Assembly (NCBI RefSeq): GCF_003240565.2
Contig: NZ_CP117256.1
Span: forward strand, 434,001 to 498,000
Origin: Rhizobium tumorigenes
GTDB taxonomy: Bacteria; Pseudomonadota; Alphaproteobacteria; Rhizobiales; Rhizobiaceae
DNA length: 64,000 nt
Reading direction: 5' to 3'
A model generated the notes under the pieces. It was not told the origin of the DNA. It saw only the letters and a list, made by a program, of their open reading frames with translations, and searched no databases. The position numbers and the translations under genes were made by a program. Positions within the stretch are counted from its first letter, which is position 1; every line of letters starts with the position of its first letter. Positions 45,573 through 53,555 of this stretch are shown here, piece after piece.

Positions 45573-46662
45573 TCACTGGTCGAATTGTATTGCTAATTTT
45601 GATACCGAGGTCGAAGGTTTCGTTGAGGAATACTTCCATGATCCGCAGAGAAGGGTACTGCTCGTCGCGGCCGCTGGCTTCGATCCAAGATCAAGGCGAA
45701 TCCCTCAGATGCTCTCCTCGACATTGGGCAACCGCTTATCTGCATTGTTTATTCGGGAAGAAAGACCAGGGCCGTCGCATGAACTCTTGGACAAGGCGAA
45801 CGCGAACGAGGTCTCCTTACGTGCCATAGTCCAAAATTCCAAGATTGTCAGCATCGATGTGTTTGCAGACGATGGTGCGCCTGTAGGCGGTGCCCGGATC
45901 ATCGCTAGTTTAGAGCAGAATCCAGTTGGCGACGATATCACTGATGTCATCCTTGACCTTAGCGCATTGTCCATTGGGATAGCTTTCCCGGTAGCGAGAA
46001 TGCTGCTTGAGGACTGCGAGCAGACAAGTAATCGCTCTTTCCACCTAATGATGGTGTCCAATCCTGAGTTGGACGATCAGATATCGAGTATCCCTTCGAG
46101 TAGACCGACAATGGTCCGCGGCTTTGCACCTTCTGTGCAAGACGAAAATCACGACGTGGCTCAGGTCTGGATTCCTCAGCTCGCGCCGGGCCGCTCGTCT
46201 TCGCTGACTCAGATCGGCATTGCGGTGGGGCGGTGCTACAAAATTTGCCCCCTCCTACCATTTCCTTCGCGCAATCCCAGGCGAGCTGACGATTTGCTTG
46301 CCGAATATCGGACTGCGTTGGTGGATGAATGGGAGGTTGACCCCCGTGATATCGTGTACGCTTCAGAGCGCAATCCTCTAGACTGTTACCGAACATTGAC
46401 AACATTGAAATCTCGGTTTGATCGCACCATGCGAGGAACATACGAGCCGCGGATGATATTGACCCCAGTTGGTAGCAAGGTGCTTGTCGCGGGTGCCTTG
46501 ATGGCAGCGATAGAACACGACATGGCGGTCCAATATATCGAGACCGAAAGCTATCTCTTTGATCCTCAGGAGCTTCCATCGGCTGAGTCGCCGGATATGA
46601 CTGTTCATTTGATCCTGTCTGGACCTCTATATCAAAATTATGAACACGGCGGAGTGGCGTGA
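45565..46662 (+). CDS. Rossmann-like protein with GFDPR motif, cassette 2 (gene C2)
   Basis: A 365-residue paralogue of the protein at 39074-40204. VLLVAAAGFDPRSRRIPQML (31-50) matches the GRGFDVR loop. The second half shares CPLLPFPSRNPRRADDLLAE, ASERNPLDCYRTLTTLKSRF and TPVGSKVLVAGALMAAIEHD. ATG 45565 overlaps the ATPase stop by 8 bases, the same overlap inferred in cassette 1. Identity to C1 is low outside the motifs, so the cassettes diverged long ago. The function is unknown. Confidence 0.7.
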   Translation: MRSHWSNCIANFDTEVEGFVEEYFHDPQRRVLLVAAAGFDPRSRRIPQMLSSTLGNRLSALFIREERPGPSHELLDKANANEVSLRAIVQNSKIVSIDVFADDGAPVGGARIIASLEQNPVGDDITDVILDLSALSIGIAFPVARMLLEDCEQTSNRSFHLMMVSNPELDDQISSIPSSRPTMVRGFAPSVQDENHDVAQVWIPQLAPGRSSSLTQIGIAVGRCYKICPLLPFPSRNPRRADDLLAEYRTALVDEWEVDPRDIVYASERNPLDCYRTLTTLKSRFDRTMRGTYEPRMILTPVGSKVLVAGALMAAIEHDMAVQYIETESYLFDPQELPSAESPDMTVHLILSGPLYQNYEHGGVA

Positions 46663-47137
46663 TCCGATGCATTTTGACAATGCGGCGGAGTCCGTAGCTC
46701 TCATCGATAGGCCGATCCCACGTCGTCTTCGACGTCTCCGCCGCGCCGGGCGGTGACTCTTCTAGGCAGATTGCTGCTGAGCAGACCTGCATCCTCATGC
46801 GCCTCAATGTTCGGCTGGGCTCGCGCAATGTCTCCACGCCGAAGGCAAAGAGAAATGAGGGTCGTCACCTAGGGACAGGGCGCCGCGGAGTTGGGTTGCG
46901 TGGCGCTGACGCTATTAAGACTGCGCGACGGAGGCAGCAATCGTGACGTGGCGCCTCCCATGCTGAAGACTTTCACAGTTCGTTCGCGTTATCGGCTGGA
47001 AATATCCCACTGCCCGGATACGTAGGATGTCGTTCAGCAACCCTGTGGCCGTTTCCTGCCGCAAGGCAAGGCTGCGCGGCTGGCGAAAATACTGAATCAA
47101 GCCTGGGAAACCCGCGGCGTAGAACAGGGCGTTGGAG
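46663..47137. other. Intergenic region after cassette 2
   Basis: About 475 bases without a supported gene. A minus-strand frame of 61 residues (47100-46915, beginning MIQYFRQPRSLALRQETATG) is protein-like and may be the end of a lost gene, but I cannot name it. No terminator or repeat was recognised. Confidence 0.3.
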
Positions 47138-48268
47138 TCACATCACGCCCCATGCCCGAAACCTCCCCCTCCCCGTCATCTCTCTCAAGCCGAGCTCCAA
47201 AACGATCCGCCGCGCCGCCTGTGGCGTGACGTCGAGTGTCTTCGCCACCATCCCGGCCGACACCAATGGCGTTGCCATCACCAGCTCGACCAGCTCCGGC
47301 AGCTTTGAAGACGTCCGGCGTCCGTCCAGCTTTCGCTCGAACATAGTGCGCGCCAACGCGAGCCGGTCATGCTCTTTCAGACCGAGCTCGGCGGCCGCCA
47401 ACAGACCGTGGGCAATGGCGAGCAGGCGGGTTTCGCGGTCGCGATGGCGGCGCCGGTCGACGGGGATGGTTTTCAGGCCGAGATTGACGGCGGCGAGATG
47501 CGCGCCGGTGGTGAGACCGGCCTGGCGCAGGATCGAGGCGGAAAACAGCCGGCCAAGCCAAGGGGCATGCTGAAGCACGAAAAGCTCGTTCCAGGCATCG
47601 AGGGCGACGATAGCCTGCAGCACCGCCGGCAAGTTTTCGGCCTGCCGCAACACAGCGTGCCATTCCTCGAGCCGCGCGTCCTCGTCCCAGTCGAGATCGT
47701 AGATCATCGCATCTTTTTCCGCCGCGCCGGCGCGACCGGGCCGTGTTGCGTTCTCGATCGCGGCCTCCGATCGGGCGAGCACCGCATCGATGGCGGCATA
47801 GTCGACGCCGGGTAAATTCTCCGCGTCATCACCATCGTCCCCCTCCCCTTCCGGAGTTATCGGCGCCACCGGGCGAATGACGACGGCAGTCTTCCCCTCG
47901 CCCGCGCCGGCCGAATTGATGTCCGATGTTTGTCGCAAAGTCCGGATACCCTCGGCCGACAGTGCCCAATCCGGCGATTGCATGGCGATGCGCCTGCGGG
48001 TTCGCAACACGTCGCGAGCAATGGTCAGTTCGTGGGTGGGCGTACGGATGTCGCGGGTGGCGTCGTGAAGGACGAGGTCTTCAAGATGGACGAGCTCGCC
48101 GTCGATCCACAGCGAGGCGCAGGCGTCGGTGAACTGGGATCGTTCGAGGAAGCCCGCGCCGACGGGCGAGCGGGCGATGCGCTCGTCGAGACGCGCGAGC
48201 GCGACACAGGCGTCGAAAGCCGGCCGCATCAGAGCTGTCATGCTGATTTTCGTAAGATCGTAAGCCAT
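47138..48268 (-). CDS. RHE_PE00001-family plasmid protein (DUF1612 / HTH)
   Basis: A 376-residue protein of the rhizobial RHE_PE00001 family. The N-terminal part ([40 protein letters not shown]) and [20 protein letters not shown] are characteristic; a variable acidic linker ([12 protein letters not shown]) follows. The C-terminal region ([38 protein letters not shown]) is a helix-turn-helix. Such proteins are common on rhizobial plasmids, often near toxin-antitoxin or mobile genes. It is probably DNA-binding; its role is not known. It is divergent from the Phd/VapC pair. Confidence 0.85.
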   Translation of the reverse strand: MAYDLTKISMTALMRPAFDACVALARLDERIARSPVGAGFLERSQFTDACASLWIDGELVHLEDLVLHDATRDIRTPTHELTIARDVLRTRRRIAMQSPDWALSAEGIRTLRQTSDINSAGAGEGKTAVVIRPVAPITPEGEGDDGDDAENLPGVDYAAIDAVLARSEAAIENATRPGRAGAAEKDAMIYDLDWDEDARLEEWHAVLRQAENLPAVLQAIVALDAWNELFVLQHAPWLGRLFSASILRQAGLTTGAHLAAVNLGLKTIPVDRRRHRDRETRLLAIAHGLLAAAELGLKEHDRLALARTMFERKLDGRRTSSKLPELVELVMATPLVSAGMVAKTLDVTPQAARRIVLELGLREMTGRGRFRAWGVM

Positions 48269-48459
48269 TGAAATTATGGTAAATGATTTGCTAAAGGAAC
48301 TCTATCTCAAAGTTAGTATTCCTCACATAGTATGATCGAGCGTTGGCATCCTAACCATCGATAAGTACGCCTTATCGGAGGTGAGCAGACCAACTGCTTG
48401 ACCAACCTTTTCGGGGTCTCTGTTTTGGTGCTTCAAGCCAAGTTGAGAGGTTCGAGTAG

Positions 48460-48699
48460 ATGACGACGACCGTGAGAATCTTAGAAGCAAAGACCCATCT
48501 GTCCGATCTTCTCGCTCGCGTCGAGGCCGGCGAAGATTTCGTCATCGCCCGCGGCAACGACCCGATCGCCCACGTCACCCGTATGCGCAAGGAAAGCGAT
48601 CTTCAATTGCTGCTCGCCGAAGTCCGCGCCGCGCGATCGAAGGCGGCAGCGGTGACGCATGACGAGATCCTGTCGTGGCGCGGCGAAGGCCGCCGCTGA
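48460..48699 (+). CDS. Phd/YefM-family antitoxin
   Basis: A 79-residue antitoxin. VRILEAKTHLSDLLARVEAG and EDFVIARGNDPIAHVTRMRK form the Phd/YefM DNA-binding fold. The C-terminal tail (THDEILSWRGEGRR) is of the type that wraps around a PIN toxin. It binds its own promoter and neutralises VapC in related systems. It is one base upstream of the toxin gene. Confidence 0.92.
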   Translation: MTTTVRILEAKTHLSDLLARVEAGEDFVIARGNDPIAHVTRMRKESDLQLLLAEVRAARSKAAAVTHDEILSWRGEGRR

Positions 48700-48700
48700 T

Positions 48701-49117
48701 ATGGCGTTCGTTCTCGATGCCTCGATGGCGGCGGCCTGGTTGCTGCCGGAGGAGTATTCTGACGCAGCCGAGACAGTGATCGCCACGATCGAGGCCCCCA
48801 GCCCTGTCCCGTCGCGGTTCTTCTTCGAGATCCGCAACATTCTTGCCATGTCCGAACGCCGCGGTCGCATCGTCGTCGGGGGTGCTCTGGTCAACATGGA
48901 GCGTGTGCGCCGTTTGCCGCTGGATGATGCAGGCATTGGCGGAGATGGTTATGTGCTGCTTCTGGCCGCCAACCACAGTCTGAGCGCCTATGATGCTGCC
49001 TATCTGGCGCTCGCCCTTAACCGCAGCATTGCGCTTGCCACGCTTGATCGCAAGCTCGCTGCTGCCGCCCGCAAGGAGGGCGTCACGGTTCTCGGGCCCT
49101 TCGCGCATGGCGACTGA
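48701..49117 (+). CDS. VapC-type PIN-domain toxin
   Basis: A 138-residue PIN-domain ribonuclease. MAFVLDASMAAAWLLPEEYS has the first acidic residue, FFFEIRNILAMSERRGRI the second (Glu), and LSAYDAAYLALALNRSIALA the third, with TLDRKLAAAARKEGV near the end. All magnesium-binding positions are present, so it should be active. VapC toxins cleave tRNA or rRNA. ATG 48701 directly follows the antitoxin stop. Confidence 0.92.
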   Translation: MAFVLDASMAAAWLLPEEYSDAAETVIATIEAPSPVPSRFFFEIRNILAMSERRGRIVVGGALVNMERVRRLPLDDAGIGGDGYVLLLAANHSLSAYDAAYLALALNRSIALATLDRKLAAAARKEGVTVLGPFAHGD

Positions 49118-49161
49118 TCGGCCAACCGGTGACGCAGTCGATCGTCGGCCCATGAACTCAC

Positions 49162-49389
49162 AAGATCGCTGCTGTCCTTCCGCTCGATCGGCGCGACGAA
49201 CTCGCCGAACTGTTGATTGATCAGAAACGCTGCGCCATCTGGTCAACGAGGGAATGGGCGAAAACACTCTTTCGGGCTCTGACGTCTGATCTGGCTTATC
49301 TTCAAGCTTGGTGCCTGGCGGCGACGGGAAGATCTCTACCCTGGCCTGCACCCGAAGCCCTTCTCCTCAAATTCGTCGCCCATCATTGA
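49162..49389 (+). pseudogene. Tyrosine recombinase relic
   Basis: Three frames together read VLPLDRRDELAELLID, then TLRHLVNEGMGENTL, then RALTSDLAYLQAWCLAATGR and SLPWPAPEALLLKFVAHH before a stop. This is the N-terminal core-binding domain of rhizobial plasmid site-specific recombinases. At least two frameshifts (near 49222 and 49268) and loss of the catalytic domain make it a relic. It lies exactly between the toxin-antitoxin pair and the siderophore cluster. Confidence 0.75.
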
Positions 49390-49440
49390 AAGCAAAACAC
49401 CAAGCGAAACTGATCGCCACACAAAATATGACTATTTTAC

Positions 49441-49480
49441 TCAACAATGACTAGACGGGACCGTCCCGTTTGATTATAAG
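49441..49480 (+). promoter_or_regulatory. Siderophore promoter/operator, copy 1
   Basis: The -35-like TAGACG (49452-49457), a 17-base spacer and the -10-like TATAAG (49475-49480). The palindrome ACGGGACCGTCCCGT (49455-49469, 7-1-7) covers the end of the -35 and most of the spacer. A repressor bound here would block RNA polymerase. It does not match RirA (IRO) or Irr (ICE) sites known in rhizobia. It is nearly identical to the element at 56555-56594. The first start codon (49644) follows a leader of about 165 bases. Confidence 0.75.
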
Positions 49481-49643
49481 GTGGCCGAGAGGTTGGTACA
49501 CACGGTCGAAAGAATGCGGACGTGCCCTTGCCCCCTCAGATTGGACAATCGCCAACGCCCATTCCTTGCTGGGAGTTTTCCCGGACTTTGCACCATCGCC
49601 GCACAGCCCGGAAGTCAGTTCAAAGGCATCAGAGAGGCTTTAT

Positions 49644-51023
49644 ATGCCGAGGATACAACAGCGCATCGAATCCGATCATTCGAGAGGTCGAGCATCGAGG
49701 GAACCCGTTTCCGACGAGGTAGATATCCTCGGAATTGGGTTCGGCCCCGCCAATCTGGGCCTTGCGATCGCCATAGAGGAACGCAGCCGGGACACGGACG
49801 GCGAGAAGGCGTTGACGTCGCGCTTCGTCGAGGCAAAGTCGGAATTCTGCTGGCATGACGGGATGCTCCTGCCGAACGTCACCATGCAGATCAGCTTTCT
49901 CAAGGACCTTGTTTCCCTACGAACCCCCACAAGTCGATACACCTTCGTGAATTATCTTCATGAAAGGCAAAGGCTGTCCGACTTCATCAATCTCAAGACG
50001 TTTTTCCCATCCCGCAGGGAATTCCACGACTACCTTCGTTGGGCCGCCGACCGGATATCCGTCCCGGTTTCCTACGGCGCTGTAGCGCGGGGTATTGAAT
50101 GGCGCGGCGGTCGTTTCGCGGTGAGCGTTGCGCGGAGCGCCGACATCAATGTGCCCATCGAGACGATTCATGCCCGCAATATCGTCGTCGGGGTAGGCTA
50201 TCGGCCGGCACTGCCGGAGGGCATCGTTCCCAGTCTGCGGATATTCCACAATTGCAACCTTCTTCCGAACCTAAAGAAACTGCCGTCCAAGCCGAACCGG
50301 CGGTTTCTCGTGGTGGGAGCCGGACAAAGTGCTGCCGAAGTCGTGGCATATCTCCATGAAACCTGCGGCGATGCCGAGGTCCACGCATCTCTCAGGCGCT
50401 TCGGCTACTCGCCTTCCGACGATACGCCCTATGTCAACCGCATCTTCGATCCTTCATCGGTAGACGAATTCTATACGGCGCCTCCCGAACTCAAGAAGAG
50501 GCTGCTTGCCTATCATTGGCCGACGAACTACTCGGCCGTCGATGCGGACCTGATCAATGATCTGTACCGGCGGGAATATGACGAGACGGTCGGCGGGTTC
50601 AGGCGTCTGCACATACACAGGACGACCGATGTCGAACAGGTGGTCGAAAACGAGGACGGAGTCTCTGCCGTCATCCGCGATATCGGCGGCAGACATCACT
50701 CGCAGTTGAAATTCGACGCCATCGTCTTCGCAACAGGCTTTCAGCCATTCGACCTGCGGGACATGCTTGGATCGGGTATCGACGCGGACAATGCCTTCGA
50801 TGGTCCCCTTCCCCTCGTGAACCGGGATTATTCGCTTGAACTTCCGACCATACCCGGGCGCATCTATCTGAATGGCGGCGTTCAGCACAGCCACGGATTG
50901 ACGTCGTCGCTGCTGTCCAATGTCGCGATGCGATCCGCCGACATCCTGGACGCCATCGCGGCCGACACGAGGTGCGAGCCCTGCGAACAAACAGTCGAAC
51001 GCAAGACCTTGGGAGCCCTATGA
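49644..51023 (+). CDS. L-ornithine N5-oxygenase (siderophore hydroxylase)
   Basis: A 459-residue flavin N-hydroxylating monooxygenase of the PvdA/SidA type. ILGIGFGPANLGLAIAI binds FAD; FCWHDGMLLPNVTMQISFLK, DLVSLRTPTSRYTFVNYLHE and FPSRREFHDYLRWAADRI are the substrate side; FLVVGAGQSAAEVVAYLHE binds NADPH; DDTPYVNRIFDPSSVDEFY and IVFATGFQPFD close it. It hydroxylates the ornithine (less likely lysine) side-chain amine to make a hydroxamate precursor. ATG 49644 has AGAGAGG upstream and follows the shared promoter by 165 bases. Its first residues MPRIQQRI repeat those of the gene at 56775. It overlaps the MbtH gene by 4 bases. Confidence 0.93.
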   Translation: MPRIQQRIESDHSRGRASREPVSDEVDILGIGFGPANLGLAIAIEERSRDTDGEKALTSRFVEAKSEFCWHDGMLLPNVTMQISFLKDLVSLRTPTSRYTFVNYLHERQRLSDFINLKTFFPSRREFHDYLRWAADRISVPVSYGAVARGIEWRGGRFAVSVARSADINVPIETIHARNIVVGVGYRPALPEGIVPSLRIFHNCNLLPNLKKLPSKPNRRFLVVGAGQSAAEVVAYLHETCGDAEVHASLRRFGYSPSDDTPYVNRIFDPSSVDEFYTAPPELKKRLLAYHWPTNYSAVDADLINDLYRREYDETVGGFRRLHIHRTTDVEQVVENEDGVSAVIRDIGGRHHSQLKFDAIVFATGFQPFDLRDMLGSGIDADNAFDGPLPLVNRDYSLELPTIPGRIYLNGGVQHSHGLTSSLLSNVAMRSADILDAIAADTRCEPCEQTVERKTLGAL

Positions 51024-51268
51024 TGTCCGTAAATCCATTCGATGACCCGAACGGCGTTTTCTATGCCCTAGTCAATGACGAGGAGCAGTATTCGCTCTGG
51101 CCGACCTTCAAGGCCGTTCCCAATGGCTGGAGCGTCGTTCATGGCGCGCCCGACGGCGCACCGCGCCAGCAGGTGCTCGATTGGATCGACAGGACATGGA
51201 CGGACATGCGGCCGAAATCTCTGCGCGACCAGCTGGCCGCCTCGGCATCGGGTCCGGGCAGCCTGTAG
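51020..51268 (+). CDS. MbtH-like protein
   Basis: An 82-residue MbtH-family protein: NDEEQYSLWPTFKAVPNGWS, then QVLDWIDRTWTDMRPKSL, with the conserved Ser-Leu-Trp-Pro, Gly-Trp and Trp-Thr-Asp-x-Arg-Pro residues. MbtH proteins bind NRPS adenylation domains and help them fold or work. Partners here are the stand-alone threonine domain and the later C-A protein. ATG 51020 overlaps the oxygenase stop by 4 bases. Confidence 0.95.
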   Translation: MMSVNPFDDPNGVFYALVNDEEQYSLWPTFKAVPNGWSVVHGAPDGAPRQQVLDWIDRTWTDMRPKSLRDQLAASASGPGSL

Positions 51269-51282
51269 AAGGAAGCTTCGCC

Positions 51283-52692
51283 ATGACGCTTATCACATCA
51301 GGCATAGCGCAACCGGGAACGACGCGCATGGTGCCTCTGACCGTGGATGTCTTCACCGCGGCAGGCGCCCTTGCCCGGGCCGTGGACGGCAGCGTTTCGC
51401 ACGTGCCGGAAAGACGGCAAGATGGTACCGGCGCGGAGCCGCAGCCTTACATCCTCTACGAAAAGGCCGGGGAGATCGTATTTGCGGCGGGTTGCGCGAC
51501 GGAGATCCGGCTGGATCGGGCGGGCCTTCATTTGACGACGCCTGCTGGCTCTCGAACCGAGCCTCTTACCGACCGACCGCTGCATCAGGTTCGGGCGATG
51601 GTGGCGAGCGTTCTTTCCCATGACAAGGGCGAACAGCTGCGCATCTTCGGCTGGGCGGCGTTCGAACTCTCCTACCTGTTGCAAAGCCTGCCTATCGGCG
51701 ATCATGCCGGAACGCTGCTCTATCTCGTTCTGCCGCAACATGAGGCACGGATCCGCGCCGGCGAGGCAAAGATCGTTGTCTCCGATCCTGACATCGCCGA
51801 TCTTTGGGAGGCGGCGCTGCGCGAGGCAAGGCTGGAGGAACCTGCCAAAATCGTGCAGGTGGACGAGATCAGCGACACTAGCGGTTATGTCGATGCGGCC
51901 CGCGGTGCTATCAGGTCGATCGACGGCATCAGGCTTCGCAAGGTCATCCTCTCGCGTCGGGTGTCTGTATCTCAGGATATCGATCTGGTCGCCAGCTACC
52001 AGATGCTTCGTCGCCATAATACGCCAGCGCGGTCCTTCCTGCTGCGGCTTGGCGGCATTGCGGCGGCGGGCGTCAGCCCGGGAGCAATCATCGAGGTCTC
52101 GGCGACCGGCGCCATCGCCGCGCAGCCGCTTGCCGGCACGCGTGCCTGGACGGGTCAGTCTAAACGCGATGCCGCGCTGCGGGAGGAACTCCTCTGTGAT
52201 CCCAAGGAGATCTATGAACACGCCCTGTCGGTCAAGCTGGCGCAGGACGAAATTGCCGAGGTCAGCGAGCCGGGAACGGTGTTCGTCGAGGATTTCATGG
52301 ATGTCGTTGCCAGGGGCAGCGTTCAGCATCTGGCCTCGCGTGTCCGCGGCCAGCTGCGGAAGGACGCCAGCTGCTGGGATGCCTTTGGCAGCGTCTTTCC
52401 GGCAGTGACCGCATCGGGAATTCCCAAGCGCGACGCGTGCAGGGAGATAGGCCTCCGCGAGGATACGCCCCGAGGGCTCTACAGCGGCGCCGTTCTGTCC
52501 ATAGACAGCCAGGGCGGACTGGATGCGGCCCTCGTTCTGCGATCGGTCTACCAGGCCGGGGGAACCACCTGGCTTCGCGCCGGCGCCGGCCTCGTCTCGC
52601 AGTCCGATCCTGAACGCGAGCTCGAGGAGACGCGCGAGAAGATGCGCAGCGTCAGCCGCTTCCTCGTCGCACGAGCCGGGAGCGTCGCGTGA
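51283..52692 (+). CDS. Salicylate synthase (Irp9/MbtI type)
   Basis: A 469-residue chorismate-using enzyme that should convert chorismate through isochorismate to salicylate and pyruvate. VARGSVQHLASRVRGQL, FPAVTASGIPKRDACREIGL, DTPRGLYSGAVLSIDSQGG, LRAGAGLVSQSDPERELEET are the motifs that separate salicylate synthases (Irp9, YbtS, MbtI) from plain isochorismate synthases. The length is slightly above the usual 430-450 because of an N-terminal extension. ATG 51283 has AAGGAAG upstream. It lies 14 bases after the MbtH gene and overlaps the hydrolase gene by 4 bases. Confidence 0.92.
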   Translation: MTLITSGIAQPGTTRMVPLTVDVFTAAGALARAVDGSVSHVPERRQDGTGAEPQPYILYEKAGEIVFAAGCATEIRLDRAGLHLTTPAGSRTEPLTDRPLHQVRAMVASVLSHDKGEQLRIFGWAAFELSYLLQSLPIGDHAGTLLYLVLPQHEARIRAGEAKIVVSDPDIADLWEAALREARLEEPAKIVQVDEISDTSGYVDAARGAIRSIDGIRLRKVILSRRVSVSQDIDLVASYQMLRRHNTPARSFLLRLGGIAAAGVSPGAIIEVSATGAIAAQPLAGTRAWTGQSKRDAALREELLCDPKEIYEHALSVKLAQDEIAEVSEPGTVFVEDFMDVVARGSVQHLASRVRGQLRKDASCWDAFGSVFPAVTASGIPKRDACREIGLREDTPRGLYSGAVLSIDSQGGLDAALVLRSVYQAGGTTWLRAGAGLVSQSDPERELEETREKMRSVSRFLVARAGSVA

Positions 52693-53555
52693 TCACAGCT
52701 CAAATCAACGGCATTCGCATCGCCTACGAGGATACCGGCGGCTCCGGCCACACGGTGCTGCTGGTGATGGGAACGGGAAGCCCTGCCCGCGTCTGGCACG
52801 TGCACCAGACGCCGGCGCTCACGGCTGCCGGCTTCAGGGTCGTGTCCATGAACAACCGGGGAATTCCGCCAACGGACGAATGCCCCGACGGATTCACGAT
52901 GGCGGACATGGTCCAGGATGTCGTCGGGTTGATCGAGCACCTGGGCTGCACCAGGGTATCGCTGATCGGCACTTCGCTCGGCGCCAGGATCGTAGTCGAG
53001 ACGGCGCTCGCCAGACCCGATCTTCTGTCCAGCGTCGTTGCGCTTGCCGCGCATGCCCGTCTGGATCCCGTGCAGCAGGCTATGACGCGCGGCGAGATCG
53101 CACTCGCCGAAAGCGGCTTACCGCCACCCGCCGACTATCGTGCCGCCGTCATGGCGTTGCAGTACCTGTCGCCTGCAACCCTTTGCGACGAAGGTCGGGC
53201 CCAGGACTGGCTTGATATGTTTGCATTCGATGACGGACGGATCACCGCCGGACACAAAGCGCAGCTGCTGCTGTCGCAGTTCCTCGACGATCGCCGCCCC
53301 GACTACCGGACCATCTCCGTTCCGATGCTGGTCGTCGGCTTTGCAGACGACGCCGCCATACCACCCCGCCTGAGCCGGGAGGTGGCGGATGTCGTCCCGG
53401 GCGCGGAATACGTGGAAATCGCCGATGCGGGCCACTTCGGGTACCTCGAAAGACCTGAAGAGACGAACCGCCTCATCATCGACTATCTCAGACGGCGGCC
53501 CGCTCGGGCCGGTGCGGTCGAAGCTTCAGCGGATACCGGGGTGCAACATGCCTGA
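52689..53555 (+). CDS. Alpha/beta hydrolase in the siderophore operon
   Basis: A 288-residue alpha/beta hydrolase. HTVLLVMGTGSPARVWHVHQ supplies the oxyanion loop, VSLIGTSLGARIVVETALA the nucleophile Ser in GxSxG, MLVVGFADDAAIPPRLS the acid, and EIADAGHFGYLERPEETNRL the catalytic His. The triad is complete. It is not a typical type II thioesterase by sequence but could edit mis-loaded carrier proteins or hydrolyse the ferric siderophore inside the cell. GTG 52689 overlaps the salicylate synthase stop by 4 bases; its end overlaps the ligase by 8. Confidence 0.85.
   Translation: MITAQINGIRIAYEDTGGSGHTVLLVMGTGSPARVWHVHQTPALTAAGFRVVSMNNRGIPPTDECPDGFTMADMVQDVVGLIEHLGCTRVSLIGTSLGARIVVETALARPDLLSSVVALAAHARLDPVQQAMTRGEIALAESGLPPPADYRAAVMALQYLSPATLCDEGRAQDWLDMFAFDDGRITAGHKAQLLLSQFLDDRRPDYRTISVPMLVVGFADDAAIPPRLSREVADVVPGAEYVEIADAGHFGYLERPEETNRLIIDYLRRRPARAGAVEASADTGVQHA

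Noticed and set aside
45959..46837. A long minus-strand open frame (292 codons).
   Set aside because: It lies antisense to the cassette 2 third gene; the translation is low-complexity with no motif, while the plus strand is conserved with cassette 1.
49441..49480. Considered as a RirA (iron-responsive IRO box) or Irr (ICE) site.
   Set aside because: The palindrome ACGGGACCGTCCCGT does not match TGA-N9-TCA or the AT-rich Irr motif.
49481..49520. GGTGGCCGAGAGGTTGG resembles the D-arm of a class II tRNA.
   Set aside because: No acceptor stem, anticodon arm or T-arm can be formed around it, and it lies in the leader of the siderophore operon.
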